Assembly (NCBI GenBank): GCA_934193515.1
Contig: CAKPVJ010000029.1
Coordinates: forward strand, 1-27,679
Length of the DNA stretch: 27,679 nt
Source of the DNA: an uncultured Megasphaera sp.
GTDB lineage: Bacteria; Bacillota; Negativicutes; Veillonellales; Megasphaeraceae
Reading direction: 5' to 3'
Shown: positions 6,756-14,438 of the stretch, one piece after another
Numbering within the stretch: the stretch's first letter is position 1
How the letters are laid out: each line of letters starts with the position of its first letter
Program-made: the position numbers and the translations under genes
Notes under the pieces: generated by a model
What the model saw: the letters and a program-made list of their open reading frames with translations, nothing else
Databases searched by the model: none
Told to the model about the DNA's origin: nothing

Positions 6756-8075
6756 ATGCCGCTTGTCATTTTAGCGATAGGTATTCTTGTCTTATTTTTC
6801 TTAATTGTCAAAGTAAAACTGAACAGCTTTTTGGCGCTGTTGCTGGTAGCCGGTCTTGTGGGACTGGCAGAAGGCATGCCTGTAGACAAATTAATTCCTA
6901 CGATTGAAAAAGGATTGGGAGGCACCTTGGGCGGCCTGGCCGTTGTCGTTTCCTTTGGGGCCATGTTGGGCAAGCTCATGGCAGAAAGCGGCGGCGCCCA
7001 GCGCATTGCGACGACGCTGATTAACGTATTTGGCCGTGAAAAAGTAAAATGGGCTGTTTGCCTGACGGGCTTCATTGTCGGCATTGCCTTGTTCTATGAA
7101 ATCGGCTTTGTTCTGCTGATTCCCTTGGTATTTACTATTGCGGCAGAAGCCAAAATTCCGCTGTTGGAAGTAGGCATCCCCATGGCTGCGGCGCTTTCTG
7201 TTACACACGGCTTTTTACCGCCTCATCCGGGCCCGACAGCTATTTCTATTATCTACAATGCCGATATTGGCACGACGCTTGTTTATGGGGCTATTATTGC
7301 TATTCCGACAGCCATTGTTGCAGGTCCGCTGTACTGCAATTTGACGAAAGACATAAACCCGGAAATTCCTAAAGGTCTATATAATCCGAAAATTTTTAAA
7401 GAAGATGAAATGCCCAGCTTTGGCATCTCTGTATTTACGGCTTTGGTGCCCGTCGTTTTGATGGCCGCTTCCGCTATTGCCAAATTGACGATGGCAGATG
7501 CGTCTCCTGTCCGTCATGTCCTGACGTTTTTGGGTCAGCCTGATATGGCACTGACGATTTCCGTTGCGATTGCTATTTATACGTTTGGCTTGGGCCGCGG
7601 CAAAAAAATGGATGAAATCATGAAAATTGTTCAGGATGCCGTCTTGGCGATTGCCATGATTCTGTTGATTGTCGGCGGCGGCGGCGCGCTCAAACAGATT
7701 TTGATTGACAGCGGTGTCGGCACGTATATTGGCAGTTTGGTAGCTGACTCTGACTTATCGCCGCTCTTTTTGGCATGGCTTGTAGCCGCTGTCATTCGTA
7801 CAGCCTGCGGCTCGGCGACAGTAGCTGCCCTGACAGCCGGTGGTATTGCAGCACCTATTTGTGCGGCCACAGGGGCCAGCCCGGAATTGATGGTACTGGC
7901 TACCGGTGCCGGTTCACTGATTTTCAGCCCGCCGAACGATCCTGGTTTTTGGCTTTTTAAAGAATTTTTTGGCCTGACTGTCAAAGAAACGGTACGGACA
8001 TGGTGTGCATTGGAAACGATCATTGCTGTCATGGGTCTTATTGGTGTTTTGGTATTGAACATGTTTGTAGGCTAA
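6756..8075 (+). CDS. gntP: Gluconate:H+ symporter, GntP family
   Basis: This inner-membrane permease imports gluconate with protons. The 439-residue protein is highly hydrophobic, with about 12 membrane segments. It contains the GntP-family hallmarks THGFLPPHPGPTAISI (about residues 149-164) and a C-terminal FSPPNDPGFWLFKEFFGLT. Both length and motifs match gluconate permeases; the family also includes carriers of related sugar acids. AAGGAGGG precedes the ATG, which lies 15 bases after gnd. Flanking kinase and dehydrogenase genes make gluconate the likely substrate. Confidence 0.93.
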   Translation: MPLVILAIGILVLFFLIVKVKLNSFLALLLVAGLVGLAEGMPVDKLIPTIEKGLGGTLGGLAVVVSFGAMLGKLMAESGGAQRIATTLINVFGREKVKWAVCLTGFIVGIALFYEIGFVLLIPLVFTIAAEAKIPLLEVGIPMAAALSVTHGFLPPHPGPTAISIIYNADIGTTLVYGAIIAIPTAIVAGPLYCNLTKDINPEIPKGLYNPKIFKEDEMPSFGISVFTALVPVVLMAASAIAKLTMADASPVRHVLTFLGQPDMALTISVAIAIYTFGLGRGKKMDEIMKIVQDAVLAIAMILLIVGGGGALKQILIDSGVGTYIGSLVADSDLSPLFLAWLVAAVIRTACGSATVAALTAGGIAAPICAATGASPELMVLATGAGSLIFSPPNDPGFWLFKEFFGLTVKETVRTWCALETIIAVMGLIGVLVLNMFVG

Positions 8076-8083
8076 GTTATAAT
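8055..8083 (+). promoter_or_regulatory. Internal promoter for the RpiR-type regulator
   Basis: TTGAAC (8055-8060), a 17-bp spacer and TATAAT (8078-8083) overlap the last codons of gntP. The 13-mer TATAATACAAGTA (8078-8090) is identical to the gntK promoter at 3678-3690. It would let the regulator be made when the operon is off. Confidence 0.6.
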
Positions 8084-8118
8084 ACAAGTACATAATGAAA
8101 CGGAATGGAGAATGTCTT

Positions 8119-8976
8119 ATGCATGATGAACAAATTCAAAAATTCCCCGTTCTGCGCAGTGCATACGGCGGTCTGACTAAATCAGAGCGCCGTATTGCTG
8201 ATTATATTACAGCAGTACCGGAACGTGTGCTGGCGCAGACGATTTCTGATATTGCATCTGCGACAGAAAGCTCGGAAATTACGGTATCCCGGTTTTGCAA
8301 AAAACTTGGCTTCAGCGGCCTGCAGGAATTAAAAATGAATTTGACGGCAGAATTATCTGCGGCAGAAAGCAAACAATATCATGATATTCACAGCCAGGAT
8401 GATTGTCATACTGTAGCGGTAAAAGTGTTTCAAAACTTGAGCGACGGGCTGCAGGATACTCTGTCTTTATTGGATTATCAGGCTGTTGATGAGGCGGCCC
8501 GCATACTGCAGCAAGCAAGGCGGATTGCAGTCTATGGGTTTGGCAATTCGGCGACGGTCTGCCGGGACATAGCGACGCGGTATCTGCGGCTGGGCTTTGC
8601 CATACAGGATTATGCCGATTCGCACATGCAGGCTACGTCTGCAGCGCTGCTGACGGATCAGGATGCCGTCATTGCCGTATCGCACAGCGGCGCATCCAGC
8701 GAATTGATTCAGTCTGTAGAAGCGGCTAAACGCAGCGGCGCCAAAATCATTGTTATTACCAGCCATGGACAGTCCCCGCTGGCCAAACTGGCAGATATCT
8801 GTTTATGCGGCATGGGCCGTGAAGTCAAGTATTCTTCAGAAGCCGGTGCATCCCGCATGATTCACATGGCGATTGGCGATGTGCTGTACACGAGGATTGC
8901 GATGGCAGACAGCGATACCTTCCAGGAAAATATACAAAAAATGCGGCATGAAATACTAAAAAAACGTGTGAAATAA
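8119..8976 (+). CDS. MurR/RpiR-family transcriptional regulator (gluconate operon)
   Basis: This is a 285-residue sugar-phosphate-responsive DNA-binding protein. An N-terminal helix-turn-helix of about 75 residues (LTKSERRIADYI, then TISDIASATESSEITVSRFC) is followed by a SIS domain, seen as RRIAVYGFGNSATVCRDIA and DAVIAVSHSGASSELIQSVE, which binds phosphosugars. The ATG at 8095 is in frame, but TGGAG (8106-8110) lies eight bases before the ATG at 8119, which I prefer. It closes the gluconate operon and has its own promoter. I infer that it senses 6-phosphogluconate or a related phosphosugar and acts at the dyad near 3605-3648. Whether it represses or activates cannot be told. Confidence 0.88.
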   Translation: MHDEQIQKFPVLRSAYGGLTKSERRIADYITAVPERVLAQTISDIASATESSEITVSRFCKKLGFSGLQELKMNLTAELSAAESKQYHDIHSQDDCHTVAVKVFQNLSDGLQDTLSLLDYQAVDEAARILQQARRIAVYGFGNSATVCRDIATRYLRLGFAIQDYADSHMQATSAALLTDQDAVIAVSHSGASSELIQSVEAAKRSGAKIIVITSHGQSPLAKLADICLCGMGREVKYSSEAGASRMIHMAIGDVLYTRIAMADSDTFQENIQKMRHEILKKRVK

Positions 8977-9020
8977 AACGAATACGGGGTAAGAAAGCAG
9001 GTAAAGCCGATGGAATATAG

Positions 9021-9049
9021 TTGCAATCGTTTTGCCTTTTATGTACTAT
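9021..9049 (+). promoter_or_regulatory. Possible promoter of the threonine aldolase gene
   Basis: TTGCAA (9021-9026), a 17-bp spacer and TACTAT (9044-9049) lie 54 bases before the start codon. The -10 box is imperfect. Confidence 0.4.
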
Positions 9050-9102
9050 TAAGTAAAGCGGGCAAAGATAAACAACAATAACAGAAAAGAGGGACTATCA
9101 GT

Positions 9103-10149
9103 ATGACTACAGAAAAAATTTCGTTTGCATCTGATTATATGGAAGGGGCACATCCTGCGATTATGCAGCAGCTTGCGGCGACTAATTTGCTAAAATCGCC
9201 CGGTTATGGTACCGATGCGTTTACCGAATCGGCAAAGAAAAAAATCCGTGCAGCGTGTCAGTGTCCGGACGCAGAAATTTATTTTCTAGTTGGCGGTACA
9301 CAGACGAATGCGACCGTCATCAGTGCGGTCTTAAAAGCCTATGAGGGCGTCATTGCTGCTGATACAGGCCATGTCAGCCTGCATGAAGCAGGAGCTATTG
9401 AAGCGGGAGGCCATAAAGTACTGCCATTGCCGCAGCATATGGGGAAAATTTCTGCCGAAGACATTGCGCAATACGTACAGGATTTCTATGCAGACGGCAA
9501 TCATGAACACATGGTATTTCCCGGCATGGTATACATTTCACAGCCGACAGAATACGGTACGCTGTACTCCAAAAAAGAACTGCAGGCGATTCACGATGTC
9601 TGCCGGAAAGAACATCTGGCTCTTTATGTAGACGGCGCCCGCCTAGCCTATGCCCTGGCCTGCCCGGAAAATGATGTCACCCTGGCTGATTTGGCCGCCT
9701 TATGCGATGTATTCTATATTGGCGGCACAAAATGCGGCGCTCTCTTTGGGGAAGCTGTCGTAATACCTAAAAAAGGCTATATTCCCCATTTCTTTACATA
9801 TATCAAACAGCAGGGAGCGTTGCTGGCAAAAGGCCGCCTGCTGGGCATTCAGTTTGACGTGTTGTTTACAGACGGCTTGTATGAAACGATTGGCCTGTCT
9901 GCCATTAAAGCAGCTCAGCGCATTCGCGAAACGCTGATTCAGGAAGGATATGCTCTCTATATCGAAGCCCCAACCAACCAAATCTTTCCGATTTTAAAAA
10001 ATGAAGATATGGAAATATTATCACAGCAGGTGGAATTCAGCTTCTGGGAAACCTATGATGCCTATCATACGGTAGTACGGCTGGCAACGGACTGGGCTAC
10101 AACAGAAGAAGATGTAGAAAAACTGCTTTCTATTTTAAAAGCATTATAA
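9103..10149 (+). CDS. ltaE: Low-specificity L-threonine aldolase family protein (PLP-dependent)
   Basis: The family cleaves L-threonine or L-allo-threonine to glycine and acetaldehyde using pyridoxal phosphate. The 348-residue protein has FLVGGTQTNATVISAVL (61-77), HVSLHEAGAIEAGGHKV, the PLP-contacting DGAR (177-180) and the Schiff-base lysine in YIGGTKCGALFGEAVV (Lys210). Length and fold-type I order fit, although beta-eliminating lyases are close relatives, so the exact substrate is less sure than the family. GAGGGAC precedes the ATG. It stands alone between a candidate promoter and a terminator. Confidence 0.85.
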   Translation: MTTEKISFASDYMEGAHPAIMQQLAATNLLKSPGYGTDAFTESAKKKIRAACQCPDAEIYFLVGGTQTNATVISAVLKAYEGVIAADTGHVSLHEAGAIEAGGHKVLPLPQHMGKISAEDIAQYVQDFYADGNHEHMVFPGMVYISQPTEYGTLYSKKELQAIHDVCRKEHLALYVDGARLAYALACPENDVTLADLAALCDVFYIGGTKCGALFGEAVVIPKKGYIPHFFTYIKQQGALLAKGRLLGIQFDVLFTDGLYETIGLSAIKAAQRIRETLIQEGYALYIEAPTNQIFPILKNEDMEILSQQVEFSFWETYDAYHTVVRLATDWATTEEDVEKLLSILKAL

Positions 10150-10193
10150 AATACGGTACTGTGTGCAGACTACACCTAAACACTGCAAGTAAA

Positions 10194-10227
10194 AAAGCTT
10201 GCCGCTTCGTGCGGCAGCTTTTTTTTA
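10194..10227 (+). terminator. Terminator after ltaE
   Basis: Positions 10195-10205 (ending TTGCCGC) pair with GCGGCAGCTT across a small TTCGT loop, with one bulged T in the stem, followed by a long T run. Confidence 0.88.
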
Positions 10228-10436
10228 GGCTGTGATACAGCAGCTGAAATAGGAAAACAGGCACCTCTTTTGCTGATTCCATGGAAAAAGCAATGTATAA
10301 CGATACTAGAAGAGACCCCTCATAAGTAATTTGTAAAAACAGCAAAAATATCCTTGACAAATCAAAACTAAAAGTACACACTTTCAGTAACATTTCGAAA
10401 GAGAAATGAATTGTTGTAAAGCAGTGAGGGTTTATT
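10228..10436. other. Intergenic stretch without a recognisable gene
   Basis: No coding region is credible on either strand. The only structure I see is an exact inverted hexamer pair, CATTTC (10391-10396) and GAAATG (10403-10408), plus an isolated TTGACA (10354-10359) with no good -10 box at 17 bases. Confidence 0.5.
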
Positions 10437-10454
10437 ATGAGGTACTTAAAAAAT

Positions 10455-10482
10455 TTGAACATCATGTGTTGTACAATATAAT
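10455..10482 (+). promoter_or_regulatory. Promoter of the sulfate assimilation operon
   Basis: TTGAAC (10455-10460), a 16-bp spacer and a perfect TATAAT (10477-10482) lie about 55 bases before the SAM riboswitch aptamer. The -10 box sits within a cluster of inverted half-sites. Confidence 0.65.
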
Positions 10483-10523
10483 ATATTGTATTGTACACAA
10501 AATATAATTAAGACAATACAATA
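10470..10523. promoter_or_regulatory. Cluster of inverted half-sites over the sulfate operon promoter
   Basis: TGTACAATA (10470-10478) and TATTGTACA (10489-10497) are exact inverted 9-mers 10 bases apart. TATTGTATTGT (10484-10494) and ACAATACAATA (10513-10523) are exact inverted 11-mers 18 bases apart. The sites cover the -10 box and start point, the usual position for a repressor. The binding protein is not in the window and I cannot name it. Confidence 0.55.
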
Positions 10524-10536
10524 AAGAGACATCCAA

Positions 10537-10690
10537 ATTCATCAAGAGCAGTGGAGGGACTGGCCCAATGACACTGCGGCAACCTACAGCAATGTAAGGT
10601 GCCAATTCTAGCAGGAATCTACCTGACAGATGAGTCGCGGCAAGAGTCTATTCATGGCGTCATCTGTATAAACGGATGGCGTCTTATTTT
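10537..10690 (+). promoter_or_regulatory. SAM-I (S-box) riboswitch with terminator
   Basis: The aptamer spans about 10537-10635. Stem P1 is formed by ATTCATC and GATGAGT. The conserved core is present: AGAGCAGTGGAGGGACTGGC, then CGGCAACC and AGGTGCCAATTC. P2 pairs GCAGTG with CACTGC. The expression platform ends in a 12-bp hairpin (10656-10667 with 10672-10683, loop ATAA) followed by TTATTTTTTT, a Rho-independent terminator. With SAM bound, transcription should stop before cysK; with little SAM it continues. This ties the whole sulfate operon to methionine/SAM status. Confidence 0.93.
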
Positions 10691-10719
10691 TTTATAATTA
10701 TTCTAAAGAGGTAACGTAT

Positions 10720-11634
10720 ATGGCATATGTTGCAAAGTATTTAACAGAACTCATTGGCAATACACCGTTATTGGAACTGACACATTTTGAAGAAGCCCAT
10801 GTAATCGGGAAATTGGAATACATGAATCCGTTGGGCAGCGTCAAAGACCGGGTAGCTTCGGCCATGATTGACGAAGGCATCCGGCAGGGCCTTATTAATC
10901 AGCAGACCGTTATTATTGAACCGACCAGCGGCAACACCGGCATCGGCTTGGCATTAGTAGCGGCTGTCAAGAAATTGCATTTGATTTTGACTATGCCCGA
11001 TACGATGAGCGTAGAACGGCGTAAGATTGTGACGGCCTTGGGAGCTGAAATTGTTTTGACGCCAGGGGCAGAAGGCATGAAGGGAAGTATCCGCAAGGCA
11101 GAAGAACTGAAGCGGCAGTACGGCAATGCCTTTATTCCCCAGCAGTTTGAAAATCCCGCCAATCCAGCAGTTCACCGTCAAACGACAGCTGAAGAAATAT
11201 GGCATGACACAGGCGGAACCGTCGATGTGTTTGTTTCTTCCGTCGGTACAGGCGGCACGATTACCGGAACGGCAGAAGGATTGAAAGCCCACAAGAAGGG
11301 AATAACGATTGTAGCTGTTGAACCAAAAGATTCAGCCGTACTCCATGGCAAGCCGGCGGGATATCATCAAATCCAAGGTATTGGAGCAGGATTTGTTCCC
11401 AAGGTGCTGGATACAGGCCTGCTCGATGAAGTCATCGATGTGTCCAATGAAGATGCGTTTGCGAGGGCGCGGGAAATCGCCAAAACAGACGGCTTGCTGG
11501 TAGGTATTTCATCAGGCGCGTCACTGCAGGCTGCGTTGGAACTTGCCCAGCGAAAGGAAAATGAAGGCAAGACGATAGTTGTTTTATTGCCGGATGGCGG
11601 TGAACGATACATTTCCACACCGTTGTTTATATAA
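10720..11634 (+). CDS. cysK: Cysteine synthase A (O-acetylserine sulfhydrylase)
   Basis: This PLP enzyme makes L-cysteine from O-acetylserine and sulfide, the last step of sulfate assimilation. The 304-residue protein has the PLP lysine in NPLGSVKDR (Lys42), the substrate loop TSGNTG (69-74), the phosphate-binding GTGGTITG and the C-terminal GISSGAS. Length is typical for CysK/CysM. AGAGGTAA precedes the ATG. It is the first gene behind the SAM riboswitch and lies 39 bases before the sulfate-binding protein gene, so the sulfide-fixing enzyme is co-regulated with uptake. Confidence 0.94.
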   Translation: MAYVAKYLTELIGNTPLLELTHFEEAHVIGKLEYMNPLGSVKDRVASAMIDEGIRQGLINQQTVIIEPTSGNTGIGLALVAAVKKLHLILTMPDTMSVERRKIVTALGAEIVLTPGAEGMKGSIRKAEELKRQYGNAFIPQQFENPANPAVHRQTTAEEIWHDTGGTVDVFVSSVGTGGTITGTAEGLKAHKKGITIVAVEPKDSAVLHGKPAGYHQIQGIGAGFVPKVLDTGLLDEVIDVSNEDAFARAREIAKTDGLLVGISSGASLQAALELAQRKENEGKTIVVLLPDGGERYISTPLFI

Positions 11635-11673
11635 AAGAAGAGATACATCCAAGAACCATAGGGGGAATTTGCA

Positions 11674-12714
11674 ATGAATAAAAAACGAATTGTGTTAGCC
11701 GTTGCAGTGGCTGCGGCACTGGCAGTGACAGGCGTGTTGAGCGGCTGCGGCAGCAAGACTGCTAAAAACGAGGGGATCGTAACGTTGACCAATGTGTCCT
11801 ATGACCCGACGCGTGAATTATATCAAGAATATAATTCCGTATTTCAAAAGCATTATAAGGAACAAACCGGGAAAGACATCCAGATTATTCAGTCTCACGG
11901 CGGCTCCGGCGGTCAAGCCCGTTCTGTCATCGAAGGCAATAAAGCCGACGTCGTGACCTTGGCATTGGCTCATGATATTACGCTGGTTGAAAAAGCAGGA
12001 CTCATAAAAAAAGATTGGCGGCAGATGTTTCCGAAAGATTCCTCGCCATATACTTCGACAATTGTCTTTTTAGTACGTAAAGGCAATCCCAAACAAATCA
12101 AGGATTGGGACGATTTAATCAAACCGGGCGTCAACGTCATTACACCGGATCCCAAGAGCAGCGGCGGTGCTTGCTGGAATTTCCTAGGGGCTTGGGCCTA
12201 TGGACAGAAACGGTTTAACAATGACGAAGAAAAAACGAAAGATTTTGTTGCCAGCTTGTATAAGAATGTATCTGTCATGGATTCCGGCGCACGCGGCGCA
12301 ACGACGACCTTTGTAGAAAACGGTCAGGGCGATGTACTGATTGCTTGGGAAAATGAAGCTATTAACTCAGTACGCCAACAGCCGGATGCTTTTGAAATTG
12401 TAACGCCGAGCATCAGTATTCTGGCACAGCCCAGCGTGGCTGTCGTCAGCAAGAATGTCAAGAAAAACGGTACGGCAGATGCGGCAAAAGAATATTTATC
12501 CTATCTCTATTCGGATGAAGCACAGCGGATTATTGGTAAAAACGGCTACCGTCCTTCCAATCCGGATATTTTGAAAGAATTTGCCGATACGTTTGATTTA
12601 CAGGTACAGCTGGCAACCATTGATGACTTCGGCGGTTGGGATAAAGCCTATGATACATTCTTTAACGATGGTGCGATTTTTGACCAAATTATGGAAAAGG
12701 TCAATGTCCAGTAA
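11674..12714 (+). CDS. sbp: Sulfate ABC transporter substrate-binding lipoprotein
   Basis: This extracytoplasmic sulfate (or thiosulfate) receptor delivers substrate to CysTWA. The 346-residue precursor has an N-terminal signal (MNKKRIVLAVAVAAA) and a lipobox LSGC with Cys25 for lipid attachment. The mature protein shows the sulfate/thiosulfate-binding family pattern: VSYDPTRELYQEYNSVF, SHGGSGGQARSVIEG, ADVVTLALAHD, TPDPKSSGGACWNFLGAW and the C-terminal NGYRPSNP. Lipid anchoring is the usual solution in Firmicutes, in contrast to the free periplasmic proteins of E. coli. Whether it prefers sulfate or thiosulfate cannot be seen, but the downstream APS genes argue for sulfate. Confidence 0.92.
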   Translation: MNKKRIVLAVAVAAALAVTGVLSGCGSKTAKNEGIVTLTNVSYDPTRELYQEYNSVFQKHYKEQTGKDIQIIQSHGGSGGQARSVIEGNKADVVTLALAHDITLVEKAGLIKKDWRQMFPKDSSPYTSTIVFLVRKGNPKQIKDWDDLIKPGVNVITPDPKSSGGACWNFLGAWAYGQKRFNNDEEKTKDFVASLYKNVSVMDSGARGATTTFVENGQGDVLIAWENEAINSVRQQPDAFEIVTPSISILAQPSVAVVSKNVKKNGTADAAKEYLSYLYSDEAQRIIGKNGYRPSNPDILKEFADTFDLQVQLATIDDFGGWDKAYDTFFNDGAIFDQIMEKVNVQ

Positions 12715-12726
12715 GGAGCGTGGAGA

Positions 12727-13575
12727 ATGATAAGCTCATTTTTACATAAAAAAGGAAAGGCTGGCCGTGTCATACCAGGGTTTGGACTGACGATGGGAAT
12801 TTCTATTACGATGATGTCTCTGTTGGTCTTGATTCCGCTGGCATCGATTCTCGTCTATTCCCTGCAGCTGGATGGTGATGATTTTCTTAAACTCATTACT
12901 AATGACGGTATCCGCAATTCCTTTATCACGAGTATTTCCTGTTCGCTGATTGCAGCGCTGATTAATTGTGTGTTTGGCTTGATACTGGCCTGGGTACTCG
13001 TGCGGTATGACTTTACAGGTAAAAAACTATTGAATGGCCTGATTGAACTGCCCTTTGCCCTGCCGACAGCTGTTGCTGGCATTACCTTATCTAAATTATA
13101 TGCCAGTACTGGCTGGCTGGGTGCTCCCTTTGCACAGGCTGGCCTGGCCATTGCATATACCAAGATTGGACTGACGATTGCTTTGATTTTTGTAGGGATT
13201 CCGTATGCTGTCCGTTCTATCCAGCCTGTGTTGGAAACGTTAGATCCGTCATATGAAGAAGCAGGCAATATGTTGGGAGCAGGTTCTTTTACGATTTTTC
13301 GCCGCATCATATTGCCGGAACTGCGGCCGGCTGTACTGACTGGCTTTGGCCTGGCCTTTGCCAGAGGGCTGGGCGAATACGGCAGCGTCATTTATATTGC
13401 CGGCAATAGTGCCAAAAACCAGACTCAGGTCGTTTCCTACGTCATCATGCAAAAACTAAACTATGTCGATTATGCCAGCGCGACGGCGATTGCCTTAGCC
13501 ATGTTGGTCATTGCCTTTGTAACGCTGTTTGCTATCAATGTCGTACAGATACGGCAGGCAGCCCGGACGATGTAA
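12727..13575 (+). CDS. cysT: Sulfate ABC transporter permease CysT
   Basis: This is one of the two membrane subunits of the sulfate importer (also called CysU). The 282-residue protein has about six hydrophobic segments, beginning near residue 17. Its EAA loop, which contacts the ATPase, is seen at about 178-197: DPSYEEAGNMLGAGSFTIFRRIILPELRPA. The stretch GLAFARGLGEYGSVIYIAGN is characteristic of CysT. It begins 12 bases after sbp behind AAGGAGCG, and is followed after 14 bases by cysW. Confidence 0.93.
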   Translation: MISSFLHKKGKAGRVIPGFGLTMGISITMMSLLVLIPLASILVYSLQLDGDDFLKLITNDGIRNSFITSISCSLIAALINCVFGLILAWVLVRYDFTGKKLLNGLIELPFALPTAVAGITLSKLYASTGWLGAPFAQAGLAIAYTKIGLTIALIFVGIPYAVRSIQPVLETLDPSYEEAGNMLGAGSFTIFRRIILPELRPAVLTGFGLAFARGLGEYGSVIYIAGNSAKNQTQVVSYVIMQKLNYVDYASATAIALAMLVIAFVTLFAINVVQIRQAARTM

Positions 13576-13589
13576 AGGGGGAAGACGCA

Positions 13590-14423
13590 ATGAAACGAAG
13601 TAAAACAGAACTGGCCCTTATTGCCGTCAGCATTCTTTTTATCGGTATCATGCTGGTCATTCCGCTGATTGCCGTGCTTGTCAATTCACTGCAGCAGGGC
13701 GTAGCGTTTTATATAAACGCTTTGACGACGGAATATGTGCTGTCTGCCTTGGAAGTTACGCTGCTGGCGACAGTCATTGCCGTAGTGGTTAATACCTTTT
13801 TCGGCCTGGCCGCTTCCTGGGCGATAGCTAAATTCGATTTTACAGGCAAGCATATTATGACAACGCTGGTAGATATACCGTTTTCCATTTCACCGGTTAT
13901 TGCCGGGCTGGCTTTTATTATGACGTTTGGCCGCATGGGCTGGGCGACAGACTATATCGAAGTGTTGGGAGACTGGCTGGGAACGGATATACAGATTGTC
14001 TTTGCTTTGCCGGGCGTCGTACTGGCTACGATTTTTGTTACCTTTTCTTTTGTATTTCGGGAAATTCTTCCCGTTCTCCATACGAGCGGCCGTGATGAAG
14101 AAGAAGCGGCTGCCCTTATGGGCGCCAGCGGCTGGACGATTTTCTTTAAAATTACGCTGCCGCAAATCAAATGGGCGCTGCTGTACGGCATCATTCTTTG
14201 CACGGCCAGAGCGTTGGGGGAATTTGGTGCCGTCAGCGCACTGTCCAAAACAAGAGGGGAAACCTTTACGCTGCCGCTGGAAATTGATGCGTTGTATCAA
14301 TCGGGACTGGCTGATTCGATTACTGCTGCGTTTTCCGTATCGTCCCTGCTGGTATTGATTGCTGTGCTTGTTTTGCTGCTGCGGACATTTATTGAATATA
14401 AGGCAAAGCGAAAAATGCTGTAA
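13590..14423 (+). CDS. cysW: Sulfate ABC transporter permease CysW
   Basis: This is the second membrane subunit of the sulfate importer. The 277-residue protein has about six membrane segments and an EAA loop, seen as EEEAAALMGASGWTIFFKITLPQIKWALLYG. GAVSALSKTRGETFTLPLEIDALY is the CysW-type sequence after the loop and separates it from CysT. AAAGGGGGAAG precedes the ATG. The gene lies between cysT and cysA at operon spacing. Confidence 0.93.
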   Translation: MKRSKTELALIAVSILFIGIMLVIPLIAVLVNSLQQGVAFYINALTTEYVLSALEVTLLATVIAVVVNTFFGLAASWAIAKFDFTGKHIMTTLVDIPFSISPVIAGLAFIMTFGRMGWATDYIEVLGDWLGTDIQIVFALPGVVLATIFVTFSFVFREILPVLHTSGRDEEEAAALMGASGWTIFFKITLPQIKWALLYGIILCTARALGEFGAVSALSKTRGETFTLPLEIDALYQSGLADSITAAFSVSSLLVLIAVLVLLLRTFIEYKAKRKML

Positions 14424-14438
14424 AAGGAGGAATTAGGC

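Noticed and set aside
10130..10498. 122-codon minus-strand frame between ltaE and cysK
   Set aside because: It spans the ltaE terminator and the cysK promoter, has no ribosome site, and its protein is low-complexity and Phe/Leu-rich.
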